From NCBI GenBank assembly GCA_946902985.2, contig OX336393.1, positions 133,452,533-133,516,532 on the forward strand: a stretch of 64,000 nt of DNA. The letters are read 5' to 3'. Positions 14,418 through 25,649 of this stretch are shown here, in pieces (within the stretch, counting starts at the first letter, position 1; each line of letters opens with the position of its first letter). A program made the translations under genes and the position numbers. The notes beneath the pieces were generated by a model. The model was given only the letters and a program-made list of their open reading frames with translations, did no database searches and was not told where the DNA came from. The stretch comes from Meconema thalassinum (Eukaryota > Arthropoda > Insecta > Orthoptera > Tettigoniidae).

Positions 14418-16260
14418 CTAGACAGTCCTCCAACCTAGCAGCGGCCAGTGGCTTAGTCCACACAGTCGTTCAACATAGCAGCGGTCAATGGCTAAGTACA
14501 GACAGTCCTCCAACCTAGCAGCGGTCAATGGCTTAGTCTAGACTGTCATCCAACATAGCAGCGGTCAATAGGTTAGTACAGACAGTCCTCCAACCTAGCA
14601 GCGGCCAATGGCTTAGTCTAGACTGGCATCCAACCTAGCAGCGGTCAATGGCTTAGTCCACACAGTCGTCCAACCTAGCAGCGGTCAATGGCTTAGTACA
14701 GGCCGTCCTACAACATAGCAGCGGCCAATGGCTTAGTCTACACAGTCGTCCAACATAGCAGCAGTTAATGGCTTAGTCCACACAGTCGTCCAACCTAGGA
14801 GCGGCCAATGGCTTAGTCCACACAGTCGTCCAACCTAGCAGCGGTCAATGGCTTAGTCCACACAGTCGTCCAGCCTAGCAGGGGCCAATGGCTTAGTTCA
14901 GACAGTCGTCCAACCTCGCAGCGGCCAGTGGCTTAGTCCCTACAGTCGTCCAACCTAGCAGCGGCCAATGGCTTAGTCCACACAGTCGTCCAACCTGGCA
15001 GCGATCAATGGCTTAGTCCACATAGTCGTCCAACCTAGCAGCGGCCAATGGCTTAGTCCAGACAGTCGTCTAACCTAGCAGCGGCCAGTGGCTTAGTCCA
15101 CACAGTCGTCCAACCTAGCAGCGGTCAATGGCTTAGTACAGACTGTCCTCCAACCTAGCAGCGGCCAATGGTTTAGTGCAGACAGTCTTTCAACATAGCA
15201 GCGGTCAATGGCTTAGTGCAGACAGTCGTCCAACCTTGCAGCGGTCAATGGCTTAGTCCCCACAGTCGTTCGACATAGCAGCAGTCAATGGCTTAGTCCA
15301 CACAGTCGTCCAACCTAGCAGCGATCAATGGCTTAGTCCACACAGTCGTCCAGCCTAGCAGGGGCCAATGGCTTAGTTCAGACAGTCGTCCAACCTCGCA
15401 GCGGCCAGTGGCTTAGTCCCCACATTCATCCAACCTAGCAGCGGCCAATGGCTTAGTCCTCACAGTCGTCCAACCTAGCAGCGATCAATGGCTTATTCCA
15501 CACAGTCGTCCAACCTAGCAGCGGCCAATGGCTTAGTCCAGACAGTCGTCTAACCTAGCAGCGGCCAGTGGCTTAGTCCACACAGTCGTCCAACCTAGCA
15601 GCGGTCAATGGCTTAGTACAGACTGTCCTCCAACCTAGCAGCGGCCAATGGTTTAGTACAGACAGTCGTTCAACATAGCAGCGGTCACGGGCTTAGTCCA
15701 GACAGTCGTCCAACCTTGCAGCGGTCAATGGCTTAGTGCAGACAGTCGTCCAACCTTGCAGCGGTCAATGGCTTAGTCCAGACAGTCGTTCAACATAGCA
15801 GCGGTCAATGGCTTAATCCAGACTGTCATCCAACCTAACAGCGGCCAATGGCTTAGTCCAGACAGTCGTCCAACCTTGCAGCGGTCAATGGCTTAGTGCA
15901 GACAGTCGTCCAACCTTGCAGCGGCCAATGGCTTAGTCCACACAGTCGTCCAACATAGTAGCGGCCAATGGCTTAGTCCTGACTGTCATCCAACTATGCA
16001 GCGGCCAATGGCTTAGTCCAGACAGTCGTCCTTCGTAGTAGCGGCTAATGGTTTCGCCCAGACCGTCGTATAACCTAACAGCGGCCAATGGCTTAGTCCA
16101 GACTGTCGTCCAACTTAGCAGCGGCCAATGGCTTAGTACAGGCAGTCGTCCAAACTTGCAGCAGCCAATGGCTTAGTCCAGACTGTCGTCCAACCTAGCA
16201 GTGGCCAATGGTTTTCACCCAGACCGTCGTATAACCTAGCAGTGACAAATGGTCTTGTCT

Positions 16261-16425
16261 CACCTTGGCTTTAGAGGAGTGCAGTGCAACCTTTCATTTT
16301 TAGCCTACTTTCGATTTTTGCAAAAAATGAAAGTAGACTTATGAGATCAACACAGGGCGAAAAAAGTGTGTCTGTCTGTGTGTGTGTGAGTCTGTGTGTG
16401 TGTGTGTATGTGTGTGTGTGAGTCT

Positions 16426-16457
<32 letters not shown>

Positions 16458-16900
16458 CTGTGTGTGCGTGAGTGTGTGTACTCTGAATGTCTGTCCCCCC
16501 CCTATCAATTCGAACACGGTGAAACCGAATTGAACGAAATTTGGTACAGAGGTAGCACTAGTAAAGGACACCTCAGTGTCATACTTTATATCGCCGCCAT
16601 CTTTACCAAAACAGAATGGCGGCCACTCAAATGTTCAAAACGTAAAATCAAATTACGGCTAAACTAATCATCCGATCTCTACCAAATTTGTTGACAACAT
16701 ACCTTTATATAGGACGCGTCTTTCACCCAAAATTCAAGGTCATCGGCCATGCCATTTCAGGATGGCGGCCGTGTGAATTATGCAACCATTTTAATAAATA
16801 GCTTAAGACCCACCAATTCCGAGCCTAGCTATCCTGAAGGTCGTGATCCGTTATTTATTATAATTTAATATTATAATATTATACAGTATGAATGGCTTAA
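16261..16900. repeat. Dispersed repeat with GT microsatellite
   Basis: It starts with a short stem-loop (AGCCTACTTTC paired with GAAAGTAGACTT, 16,301-16,340), followed by TGTG/TCTG repeats at about 16,366-16,476. Unique-looking sequence with 'atggcggc' motifs follows. The same architecture (stem-loop, TGTG run, CCCCC, then 'gatggcggcc' segments) is seen at 38,640-40,100, so this is a related repeat family. I see no gene. Confidence 0.6.
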
Positions 16901-18240
16901 AAGAGCTGAGCCGTTTGTGTCACACGACAAGATGGCAGCTGTCCTCATGTGCCTGTCTTATATTTCAGTAGTTTTAGTATGTTGTATGTGATATACCGTA
17001 CTGATACAATAATATAAACTTTGTATGAAATGATCTTTATTGAAGATGTACTGCAGTGAAGAAATCGTTTATTTAAAGTCATTATTTGCCAACAGTTTGT
17101 ATCTAATATGTCAGTTAAGAACACCCGACGTCATGGATACGGTTAGCTCTGGGCTAGCATGTTAGTCTGACACGCAGTTGACTGGGGATCGAGTACTGCT
17201 ACAGTTAGTTTTTTTTTTCTTGAATTCTTTTACAAATGATGTGCACGAGCTTTTTCCACAGATACTGAATAAAATGTAATTTAGCTCAAAGGAGAGGATA
17301 AAGTATACACTCGTATATTAATAAAATCACAGTCCCAGCATCGCACATAAACAGAAGACATTAGAAAAAGGAGAATAGAAGAACTAGATACACGTTGTCA
17401 TTAACCACAGCCTTCTTAATGCCTCTGTACGGTGCTGTCCTCTTGTGGGTTATGTGGGTAATATTGTTCCAAACATAACGCTGTGTAAATGCCTGAGCTG
17501 GCCTCCTGAAGTATGGCAATTTTGTAATACTGGTAGTTCAACTATTAGCCACGATCGCGCTCCGAATACCTTTAAACACTGCCAGCTGGATCGCCTCCCT
17601 CTTGGCTACTTTAAACTGCCTACTCATTCAACACCCATAGAACACTGCCATCGTAGTACATTACGATGGCAGTGCATAGGCGTACAAGATAAAGATTAAT
17701 TCACTGATAGGTCGCAGCACCACCTACTGTGATTGGGGCGGAAGATTCTTAATTTTGCAGGCTGGCTTAATATAGAGATTAACGGACGTGAATGCATTAC
17801 AATAAGTTAGTAGTTTTGTTATTCAATCATCATAAAGTATATAATATTGACCTTGACACTTACTGGCTTATTATCAATATAAAAGAAAACGAACAATACA
17901 TTGTGGTTGGGGTGATTGTTTTAGGGATGAGGACAAAGAGTCATAAAGATACCCATACATTTAGGAGAAAGTAGGCTATATGTTCTTTGCTGAACATCTT
18001 GTTTTCTTTCATATTTGCCATTACGAGTTGGGAATTATATAAACTCGCCGGTAAAATTGATAAATATAAACAATAACCCCACCAGCAATTAAACATAATC
18101 ACCAGTGTATTACATAGCACATGCATCACATGGCCAGTTAACTCACTCAGTTTGTATGCATTCTGTTCGGTTTCTTTGACAATCATGTGCTCACTTCGTT
18201 CTCTCTTCCGTTCTTCACACTGTATTGCACTTGATCAGAA
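16901..18240. other. AT-rich sequence, no gene seen
   Basis: No convincing coding region. Open frames here are short and show no family motif. About 17,900-18,110 resembles, in inverted orientation, sequence at about 63,780-63,900 (AAGAACATATAGCCTAC... on one strand), so it contains part of a dispersed repeat. Confidence 0.5.
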
Positions 18241-18244
18241 TTCT

Positions 18245-18428
18245 TTGCTGTCACTGTGGATGTCCAGGTTCGTTTCCTGGCCCTGGCAAGAACTTTCAAT
18301 TCTGCTTTGAGGGCTGAAACGGGACTTCCTGAACTTCGTGAGTCATAACTTAGAATAGGTGGTTTTTATTCTTACCTCAGCCATCCTAGAAGCGATTTCC
18401 CGTTGTTGTTGTTGTTGTTGTTGTTCCT

Positions 18429-18461
<33 letters not shown>

Positions 18462-18600
18462 CAAATCCGGGCTTCAACATCGTGGTCATTTTCAACCCCA
18501 TGTACTTAGGGCGTGTAGACATTTGTCCTAAACCATGCATTAGTGTGTGTATTTACTATTTAGGAGCGGATTGAGATGGATGCAACCGTGGCTTTATATT
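18245..18600 (+). mobile_element. SINE fragment with (TTG)n tract
   Basis: A B-box-like GGTTCGTTTCCTGG sits at about 18,269. It is followed by the body signature 'gagggctgaa...acctcagccatcctagaag', shared with the SINEs at 18,598-18,842 and 63,146-63,530. A (TTG)n microsatellite at about 18,402-18,461 interrupts the body. The A-box half of the head is not clear. Confidence 0.55.
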
Positions 18601-18842
18601 AGGAACCATCCCAGCATTTGCCTGGATAGGAAATGGAGGGGGGGGGGAGAAATATTGGAAAACCACTTCTAGGATGGCCGAGGTAAGAATCGAACCCTCC
18701 TTTATTTAGTTCTGCTTCACGAGGCTGAGTGTACCCTACTCCAGCCCTCAAACCTGAAATAAATATCTTGACAGAGGTGGAAATTAAACCCTGACCTACG
18801 GGACGACAGTCAAGAACGCTAGCCGCTAAACCTCGAAGTGGT
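18598..18842 (-). mobile_element. tRNA-derived SINE, minus orientation
   Basis: Read on the minus strand, the tRNA-like head (18,768-18,842; 'ggtttagcggctagcg' A-box region) leads into a body with 'gagggctggag' and 'acctcggccatcctagaag'. It then reaches 'caaatgctgggatggttcct' at the 18,600 end. It matches the plus-strand SINE at 63,146-63,530. A run of G (18,639-18,647) has expanded within it. Confidence 0.7.
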
Positions 18843-18859
18843 CGATTTTCCGCGGGTTT

Positions 18860-19260
18860 CTACTTCTACTTCCTTCACAATCCTCACATGAATTACAAAT
18901 ACACACTCTACTACAGATGTCATAATAACACCAGTTATCAGACAAATTCTACGCACACTCAAATACGTGGGACTAAATGACCACGATGTCCAAATCCCTC
19001 AAATGGAACTATAATTGAAGTTCGAATCCCGGCGCTGACGGTAGCTACCCTGAGTGTGGTTTATTACACACTGCCTCCACGTAAATGCAGGGATAGTGCC
19101 TTATATCAGCACCTACCCTCTGCCCGACCATATAGCTATAACACTACTACAGTCACCACAGAAACATACTGTGGGCTGCCACACAAAATTAACAAATACG
19201 CAAGTATATGGGGCTGATGACCAAAGATGCCCCAAGGCCTAATATGAGTCCAAAACAACT
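18860..19260 (+). mobile_element. Composite SINE fragments
   Basis: 18,876-18,990 repeats the SINE body segment 'caatcctcacatgaattac...ccagttatcagac' also seen at 63,410-63,480. A second SINE-like piece follows, with a B-box-like GTTCGAATCCCGG near 19,021. It ends in 'ggctgatgaccaaagatgcccc', which I recognise as the kind of 3' segment common in insect SINEs. This runs directly into the TTCC microsatellite. Confidence 0.55.
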
Positions 19261-19655
19261 CCTTCCTTCCCTCATTCCTTCCTTCCTTCCTTCCTTCCTT
19301 CCTTCCTTCCCCCCCCCTTCCTTCCCTCCTTCCTTCCTTCCTTCTCTCCTTCCTTCCTTCCTTCCTACCGCCTTCCTTCCCTCCTTCCTTCCTTCCTTCC
19401 TACCTTCCTTCCCTCCTTCCTTTCTTCCTTCCTACCGCCTTCCTTCCCTCCTTCCTTCCTTCCTTCCTACCTTCCTTCCTACCTTCCTTCCTTCCTTCCT
19501 TCCTTCCTACCGCCTTCCTTCCTCCCTTCCTCCCTCCCTCCCACCCTTCTTTCCTACCTTCCTTCCTACCGTCTTCCTTACCTCTCCCCTTCCTTTCTTC
19601 CTTACTTCCCCACTTCCTTCTTCCTTCCTTTTCCCCCTTCCTTCATTCCTTCCTA
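19258..19655. repeat. TTCC/TCCC microsatellite
   Basis: About 400 bp of (TTCC)n with TACC and TCCC variants, directly 3' of a SINE end. It probably grew from the SINE tail. The long serine/proline/leucine-rich frame through it is a by-product of the repeat. Confidence 0.95.
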
Positions 19656-22600
19656 CTGTGCCCGATCGAGAGGCACAGGGTTCGAACCTATGTCATTTTA
19701 AATCGAGAAATATAAAATATTCATAAGACTTCCAGTCACATACAAGCTAGCCACGAGGAAATATGACGTGATTCAGGCAATGACGCAGAGCAGTGATAGC
19801 CTTATCTGAAGTCATAAGATGCAACCCTGTATGAATCACGAGTACAGTCATGCTGTGAGAAAATTGATCAGTGCAGTTTGACAGGGGAACCACTGTCTGG
19901 TTCGATGTCAGCGCTTTTATGGCAACCCAGGTTTGCAGCCTAACACACGGAATTATGATATAACCCGTTTTCTTAGAAATAACGCAAAATTATATAAGTA
20001 TTTTTACGTCAACCAGAATAATCCAGGGAGTTAGAAACTAACCAAAATTAAAAATTCTTAATTTATGCACAGGAGAACAGTGATTACGATGCAATATGCA
20101 ACATAGGCGGAGCCATCAAGCAGTCCTTGGTAGGAGAGAAAAAAAACACCTCGCCCACACAACTGAGGAGCAGTTTGATTTTATTTAAATAAAGTGAACG
20201 ATCGATTTTCGAGAAATAAGATGAGAATGTAACGTTCAGGTCATGAGGAACATAAGGGTTATTTTTTCCAAAGACGTGCGACGTTTAGTTCAAAAGTTAA
20301 TTTCGAGAGAGAAAGTAAATGATTTATTTTTCGAAGTTTTCAATAAATAGCAAGGCTTCCAGTCACAAAGTATTCAGTCTTCAGAGTCGAGTTGGACGTG
20401 ACGCTGGATCATAGTGTTCAGACCACCAGTACGAGTCGTCATTACGCCAAGTTGGGCCCGTATCAGGGCAAAAGAACAATCTTCAGTAATTATTCAGTTT
20501 GGAGTCCGCCGTGGCGGGACACACTGTTTCGAGGTAGTATTCAGTCTTACGGACCCTAGTGAATGGTATCGTACTGTTTGACAGTATTCAGTCTCAGGAG
20601 ACCCGAGGAAGGTCTTGCACTGTTTCGCAAGTATTCAGTCTTCGATGTGTGCGCAGGGACGCTACACGCTGGATCGCAAAATACTATTCAGTCTACCAGT
20701 ACGAGTCGTCATTACGCTAGTTGGACCCGAGTAGGGCAAACGAAGAGTATCAAGTAGTATTCAGTTTTCAAGTGATCGCTGGGCGACACGCTGAATCAGT
20801 ATCATCAGATCGTCATTACACGTTAAGGCGACAACGAGATTAAGTCTTAAATGATAGTCAGTCCAAGTGGGGCTTGGCATAGCACCGAATGAATGTTAGA
20901 TCGAACGTGGATTCTCGTGGGAGGGCCACGGAGTTCGATTCCGAAACAATTATTAACAGTAAAGCAGAAACGTCAAATTCGAGCTACAGAAAGGTGCCAA
21001 GTGAAAAGAACCATTCAAACAAAGTCGTGAGTATCAGCGAACAAGTACGCAATTGAAAGTAACAGTTAGGTCCAGTCAAAATACGTTAGCCGAAAATTAT
21101 CGCTAGTGTCAGGACAGTAAAGGATCCCCGGTCTTTGAAGGAAAGCCGTGGTGATATAGGGCCGTGTGACGAAATAGAGTATACGCGTCAAAGTATAAAG
21201 TATACGCGTCAAAAGTATAAAGTATACACGTCAAAATATAAAGTATACGCTCAACAGTATAAAGTATACGCGCTTAAAGTAGTGCAAAGCAGTTAAACGA
21301 ACAGTACGATCTGTGTTATAGCACAATAGCTCGAAAATAACAATTTTCGCAACCAGCCGTTGCTGAATAAAGAAATCCCGTTAAGTTCGGAAACCGGTGA
21401 GTTTAAACGGCGAAATTAGACAGAACTTTGAATTCCAGACCAAGGGTCAGCGATAGAAGCTGTCGCAGAGTAGGAAGTACAATCCGTACTAGGAAGAAAA
21501 GAATCGTTATCCAGGAAGCGTATCGGAGGCCGCCGTTCGTTACTGAGATGCGACATAGACAATTACACTAGTTGTAATTCATTGTGAAAAGAATTATTAA
21601 GTGAATCATAGGACTAAACCTAAATTGGTTTTTATGTTTAAACACTGGTGAAGTGTCTTTTAGTGAACATGTTACCAAGGGTAACTCGTGTGAGAAAGTA
21701 ACAGTGTATTTCAAGGGTATATTTGTTTAAAGTGATCCCATAAATGGGAGATATAAATTGTCTAGTTATAAATATGTATTATCCATTGAAAATCACGTGT
21801 GTTGTGAGTGGAAAGAAAATGTGTCGAAAAATGTACTAGGTTACATTAGAATGGGTGAAACCCTTCACGACATCAATCCATGACTACAAGATGGGGTGAG
21901 TACCATGATTATATTACATGTGGCCATTGTGAAACAAAATTTGTGAGTGAAATTGTGAAATAACATATGCCAAATGATTATGTTAAATGTGTCAATAACC
22001 AAAGCGCAGTTTGTAATGTTCGGCCAGAATGATAAGCGCCGCGTAAATGAAATAATTGCTTTGATAATGAGAAATATAGACCCGAAGGTATGCACGCCAT
22101 TATAAAGTAAATACGGGACGGAACCAGTGAAAAATTGTTGTTAATGATATAAATGAAAGAGAAATAAATAAGAGTGACGGTTAATAATATAATATCAAAA
22201 AGGGAATTAAAATTTGAATATAACGTAAGAACATGCATATGAGTTTGTAGGCTCAGAAATAAAGTTGAAAATAGCTAATTGTTAAAAGTGAATTAAATGG
22301 TAAAAATCGTTAACGAATCAAGGACGGTAAACGTACGTCAAAGTAAGATGAAGGCATCATGATTTAAATAAGTATAAATCAGTGAAGGCATTAAGGCCCA
22401 AGAAGTATAAAGTAAATATAAATGGACCACAGTAATTGAATAATGTATAAAATAAGTAAGTTCGCTATCCTTGAGAGGATACCTAACTGAAGTGATAAAA
22501 TATTGGAACATCCAAGTTGAAATATATGTGTATTATCGCCAAATAAAGGCTGAAGTAAAGTAGACTCTAAATAGGGCTATAATGAATGATAAAAGAACAT

Positions 22601-24070
22601 GCAGGGGACGACACGTTAAAAGCCGTGGGAAGAATCGTCGGATATTGTTGATATAAGTCATAGTGAAAGGGTTTCTCACTACAGTATAAAACTTGGTAAG
22701 ACTGGATGGATGTTGGTAAATTAGCTACTACGGGCTTAGAACACGTACATGTTATATAAGGTAGGTAGGCGAACAGGGTGGAATCGATTCCCAGTCGCGC
22801 ACTACGCTAACCTCAGCGGTCAAACGGGCATGGTGTCCCGGGTTGATTATCTAATTAATTATGTTCCCATCGCAGCAAAGTTAATATTATAGCCGCTACG
22901 GGCTGAGAATACGTACAAGTTAATTATCCTAACGGCATAGAACGGTCTTCCAGCATTGTAATGTATAATTAAATGATAATTGGACTGTGCGCAGTCAGTA
23001 TGATGAAAATAAGTAGTCAAGTCCTTGGATATTCCACGTTTAAGAGGTGGCCGTTGTAGAGAAAGCGAAACATATGGTTTCTGAATGATTGGGGCAGGTC
23101 AGGTCTGTTGTGGTCGCGAGAGACACTACCAGCCGTCCATTTGAGTTAAGACAGAACTGATTTATTGTCGGAGGGAGAGAAGCGGTCGACTCATAAACAC
23201 CGTCACTGGGCTAGTCATGCTATAAGATAAGGGCTCGAGTAGAAGCTTGTTAAAAATTAATTATAAGATGCCGAAGTATTACCGGCTACTGAAGTTGTTA
23301 CACGCGGAGAGGTCCTCCCGTCTAACGGCTTAAATGTTATTAAAGAAATGCTTTTAATAAAAAAAATGGTTCCTTATCCCAAGATCAAGCGGGTGAAGAA
23401 AATTTTGAGAATTAACGCCAAGGGGTGCGGGTCCCATGATGCTAAATTCATAGGTTCACAATGGTGAACAAATAAGAAAGTAGTTACAAATGGATGGTGC
23501 TCGTAGTAAAGTGTGTGTATATTTACGTGTGAGAGAACACTTGTATTTTGAGAATATGTAGGGCAAGGGAGATTGATTCAAGTAAAAAATAGAGTAATTA
23601 TTAAAGTCTAAAATGTATGGCAAAGTAAAGGCATTCTGTGTGAAAGATAAATGTTCTGATGTCGAAGCCCGACAATGGTGGAAACTCGGTGAAGAAGTGT
23701 TAAAGAACCTCAGACTTGAGGGCTTAGAGAATAAAATGCCACTAGAGTAATAAAATATTACCATGAAAATGGATTGTTAAGAATCAAAAAAAAATCTTAA
23801 AGCAAGATATAATGATAAACATTAGGGTCATTTAAGCATTGAATTTGTGGTATGATATTATCATTATTTACATTGTTGTGTTGTAATTTTGTTGTGTTTA
23901 AATCCTTTAGTGAATTAAAATTAATAGTAAAGTAGATTTTGTTCTAGTTTATTTTTTAACTTGTACAACCTTATAGTTCACTTTTTGAATACATGGTCAA
24001 AGAGTGAGAGGAATGGTACACGCCCTGAACTGAGCTTAAGTCGGATGATGACCAGTATTTCCGTTCTCCG
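19656..24070. other. No recognisable gene; low-level internal repetition
   Basis: No coding region with a recognisable family. 20,367-20,770 contains about eight irregularly spaced copies of a GTATTCAGTC motif, and 21,179-21,275 has four or five copies of an 18-20-bp AAAGTATAAAGTATACGCG unit. 22,720-22,930 has a weak direct duplication around CTACGGGCT. The stretch could be an untranslated leader of a retroelement or a non-coding transcript; the sequence alone does not decide. Confidence 0.5.
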
Positions 24071-24077
24071 AAACGGG

Positions 24078-24965
24078 AACACTACCTACCTTCTTCCATA
24101 CTTCCCCCCTTCCTACCTTCTTCCTTACATTCCCCCTTCCTTCCTACCTACCTTCTTCCTTACTTCCCCTTTCCTTCTTCCTTCCTTTCTCCCTTCCTTC
24201 CTTCCTACCTACCTTCTTCGTTACTTCCCCCCTTCCTACCTTCTTCCTTACATCCCCCCTTTCTTCCTACCTACCTTCTTCCTTACTTACACCTTCTTTC
24301 CTTCGCCCTTCCTTCCTTCTTTCTTTCTTACTTCCCCTTTCCTTCTTCCTTACTTCCCCCCTTCCTACCTTCTTCCTTACATCCCCCCTTTCTTCCTACC
24401 TACCTTCTTCCTTACTTCCACCTTCTTTCCTTCGCCCTTCCTTCCTACTTTCTTTCCTTACTTCCCCTTTCCTTCTTCCTTACTTCCCCCCTTCCTACCT
24501 TTTTCCTTACATCATTCCTTCCTTTCCCCTTCTTTCCTTACTTTCCCCTTCATTCCTTCGCCCTTCCTTCCTTCCTACCTTCTTCCTTCCTTTCCCCTTC
24601 TTTCCTTACTTTCCCCTTCATTCCTTCGCCCTTCCTTCCCTCCTTCCTTCTTCCTTTCTTTCCCCCTTCCTTCCTTCCTACCTTCTTGCTTACTTCCCCC
24701 TTCCTTCATACCTTCTTCCGTACTTCCCCCCTTCCTTTCCCCTTCTTTCCTTACTTCCCCCCTTCTTTCCTTCGCCCTTCCTTCCTACCTTCTTTCCTTC
24801 ACCCGTCCTTCCTTCCTTCCTAACTACCTTCTTCCTTACTTCCCTCCTCACTTCCTTCCCCCTTCTTTCCTTCCTTCGTTCCTTCCTTCCCCCTTCTTTC
24901 CTTCCTTTCTTCCTTCCTCCTCCCCTCCTTTCCCATCTTCCTTCCTTCCATGCTTCCTTCCCTTT
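24078..24965. repeat. TTCC/TTAC/TTTC microsatellite
   Basis: Nearly 900 bp of pyrimidine-rich repeats with a secondary period of roughly 70-80 bp (CTTCCTTACTTCCCCC followed by CCTACCTTCTTCCTTAC). A 347-codon serine/proline/phenylalanine frame through it is a repeat artefact. Confidence 0.95.
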
Positions 24966-25640
24966 CACTCTTCCAGTACAGAGCGACGTGTTTTGGCAAG
25001 CTAGGAGCAGGAGCTGAGGGTCACATTCATTTTGCAGAGTATTTTTGTTCCAGACATATTTTAAAAGAGAGCTTCCTATTAACTCTGATTTTCCCAGCTT
25101 CGAGGAAGTACTTTAACTATGTCTTCCTTCGGGAATAAAGCCTCCCCGCTGAGACTGGCACGCCGTCAGTCGGAACCACTGATTAGTGGCCTCTGTTGTT
25201 GCTTCTTTCCGGGTGTAAGAGGTCAGCTTCTCGTCGCAACAAGTCGAGTCACCATGGAGATTTTGCTCTGCCGACTGACTCAGGACCGTTTGTTGAGTTG
25301 GTATTAAAAGAGATCTGTCAGCAGCAGATGTGGGCAGCGCCACCCACACGAAAAAATATCTCAGTGGGATCAAAGGAAAATTTGTAGGAGAGACTTATGG
25401 AAGAGTGAGCAGACGTCCCGTTTTATATCTTTGTCCCACCCGTCCTGATGGCTACGGGCAAAAGAAGCATTTGTTCCGCTGTGAAGGATTTATAATAATA
25501 ATAATAATAATAATTCTTCAAAACAGGACAAATTATATTGTTATCTTCAATTTCTCATAAATATGGTACAACTCAGTCTACAAGATAAGGATTTCGCAAT
25601 CAAGTATCATGTCACTCTTACTGTACCGGTACTGTACTTT
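24966..25640. other. Unassigned complex sequence
   Basis: This is higher-complexity sequence with several overlapping short frames and no recognisable domain. A short (ATA)n tract lies at about 25,490-25,515. I assign no function. Confidence 0.4.
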
Positions 25641-25649
25641 ATTTATTTA

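Larger units (their letters stand above)
1..16260. repeat. 40-bp satellite array with higher-order structure
   Basis: The whole stretch is head-to-tail copies of a 40-bp monomer; nearly every copy contains CAGCGG and CAATGGCTTAGT. Occasional 39-bp copies shift the register. Monomers differ at a few fixed positions (GTCGTCC, GTCCTCC or GTCATCC; CATAG or CCTAG; GGTCAA, GGCCAA or GGCCAG), giving subtypes. The subtype order is repeated over kilobases, which shows higher-order duplication. The array runs off the left edge of the window and decays at about 16,000-16,260. I see no gene in it. Short open frames inside it arise because three monomers make 120 bp, a multiple of three. Confidence 0.98.

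Noticed and set aside
1..16260. CRISPR-like appearance of the array
   Set aside because: There are no unique spacers; the whole 40-bp unit repeats with point variants, and the context is eukaryotic.
16347..16571. His/Thr-rich frame
   Set aside because: Arises from the GT/TCTG microsatellite.
18343..18574. Poly-Gln or poly-Cys/Val frames
   Set aside because: Translation of a (TTG)n microsatellite inside a SINE.
19208..19726. 172-codon serine/proline/leucine-rich frame
   Set aside because: Produced by the TTCC microsatellite.
23961..25004. 347-codon serine/proline/phenylalanine-rich frame
   Set aside because: Produced by the TTCC/TTAC microsatellite; no motif outside the repeat.
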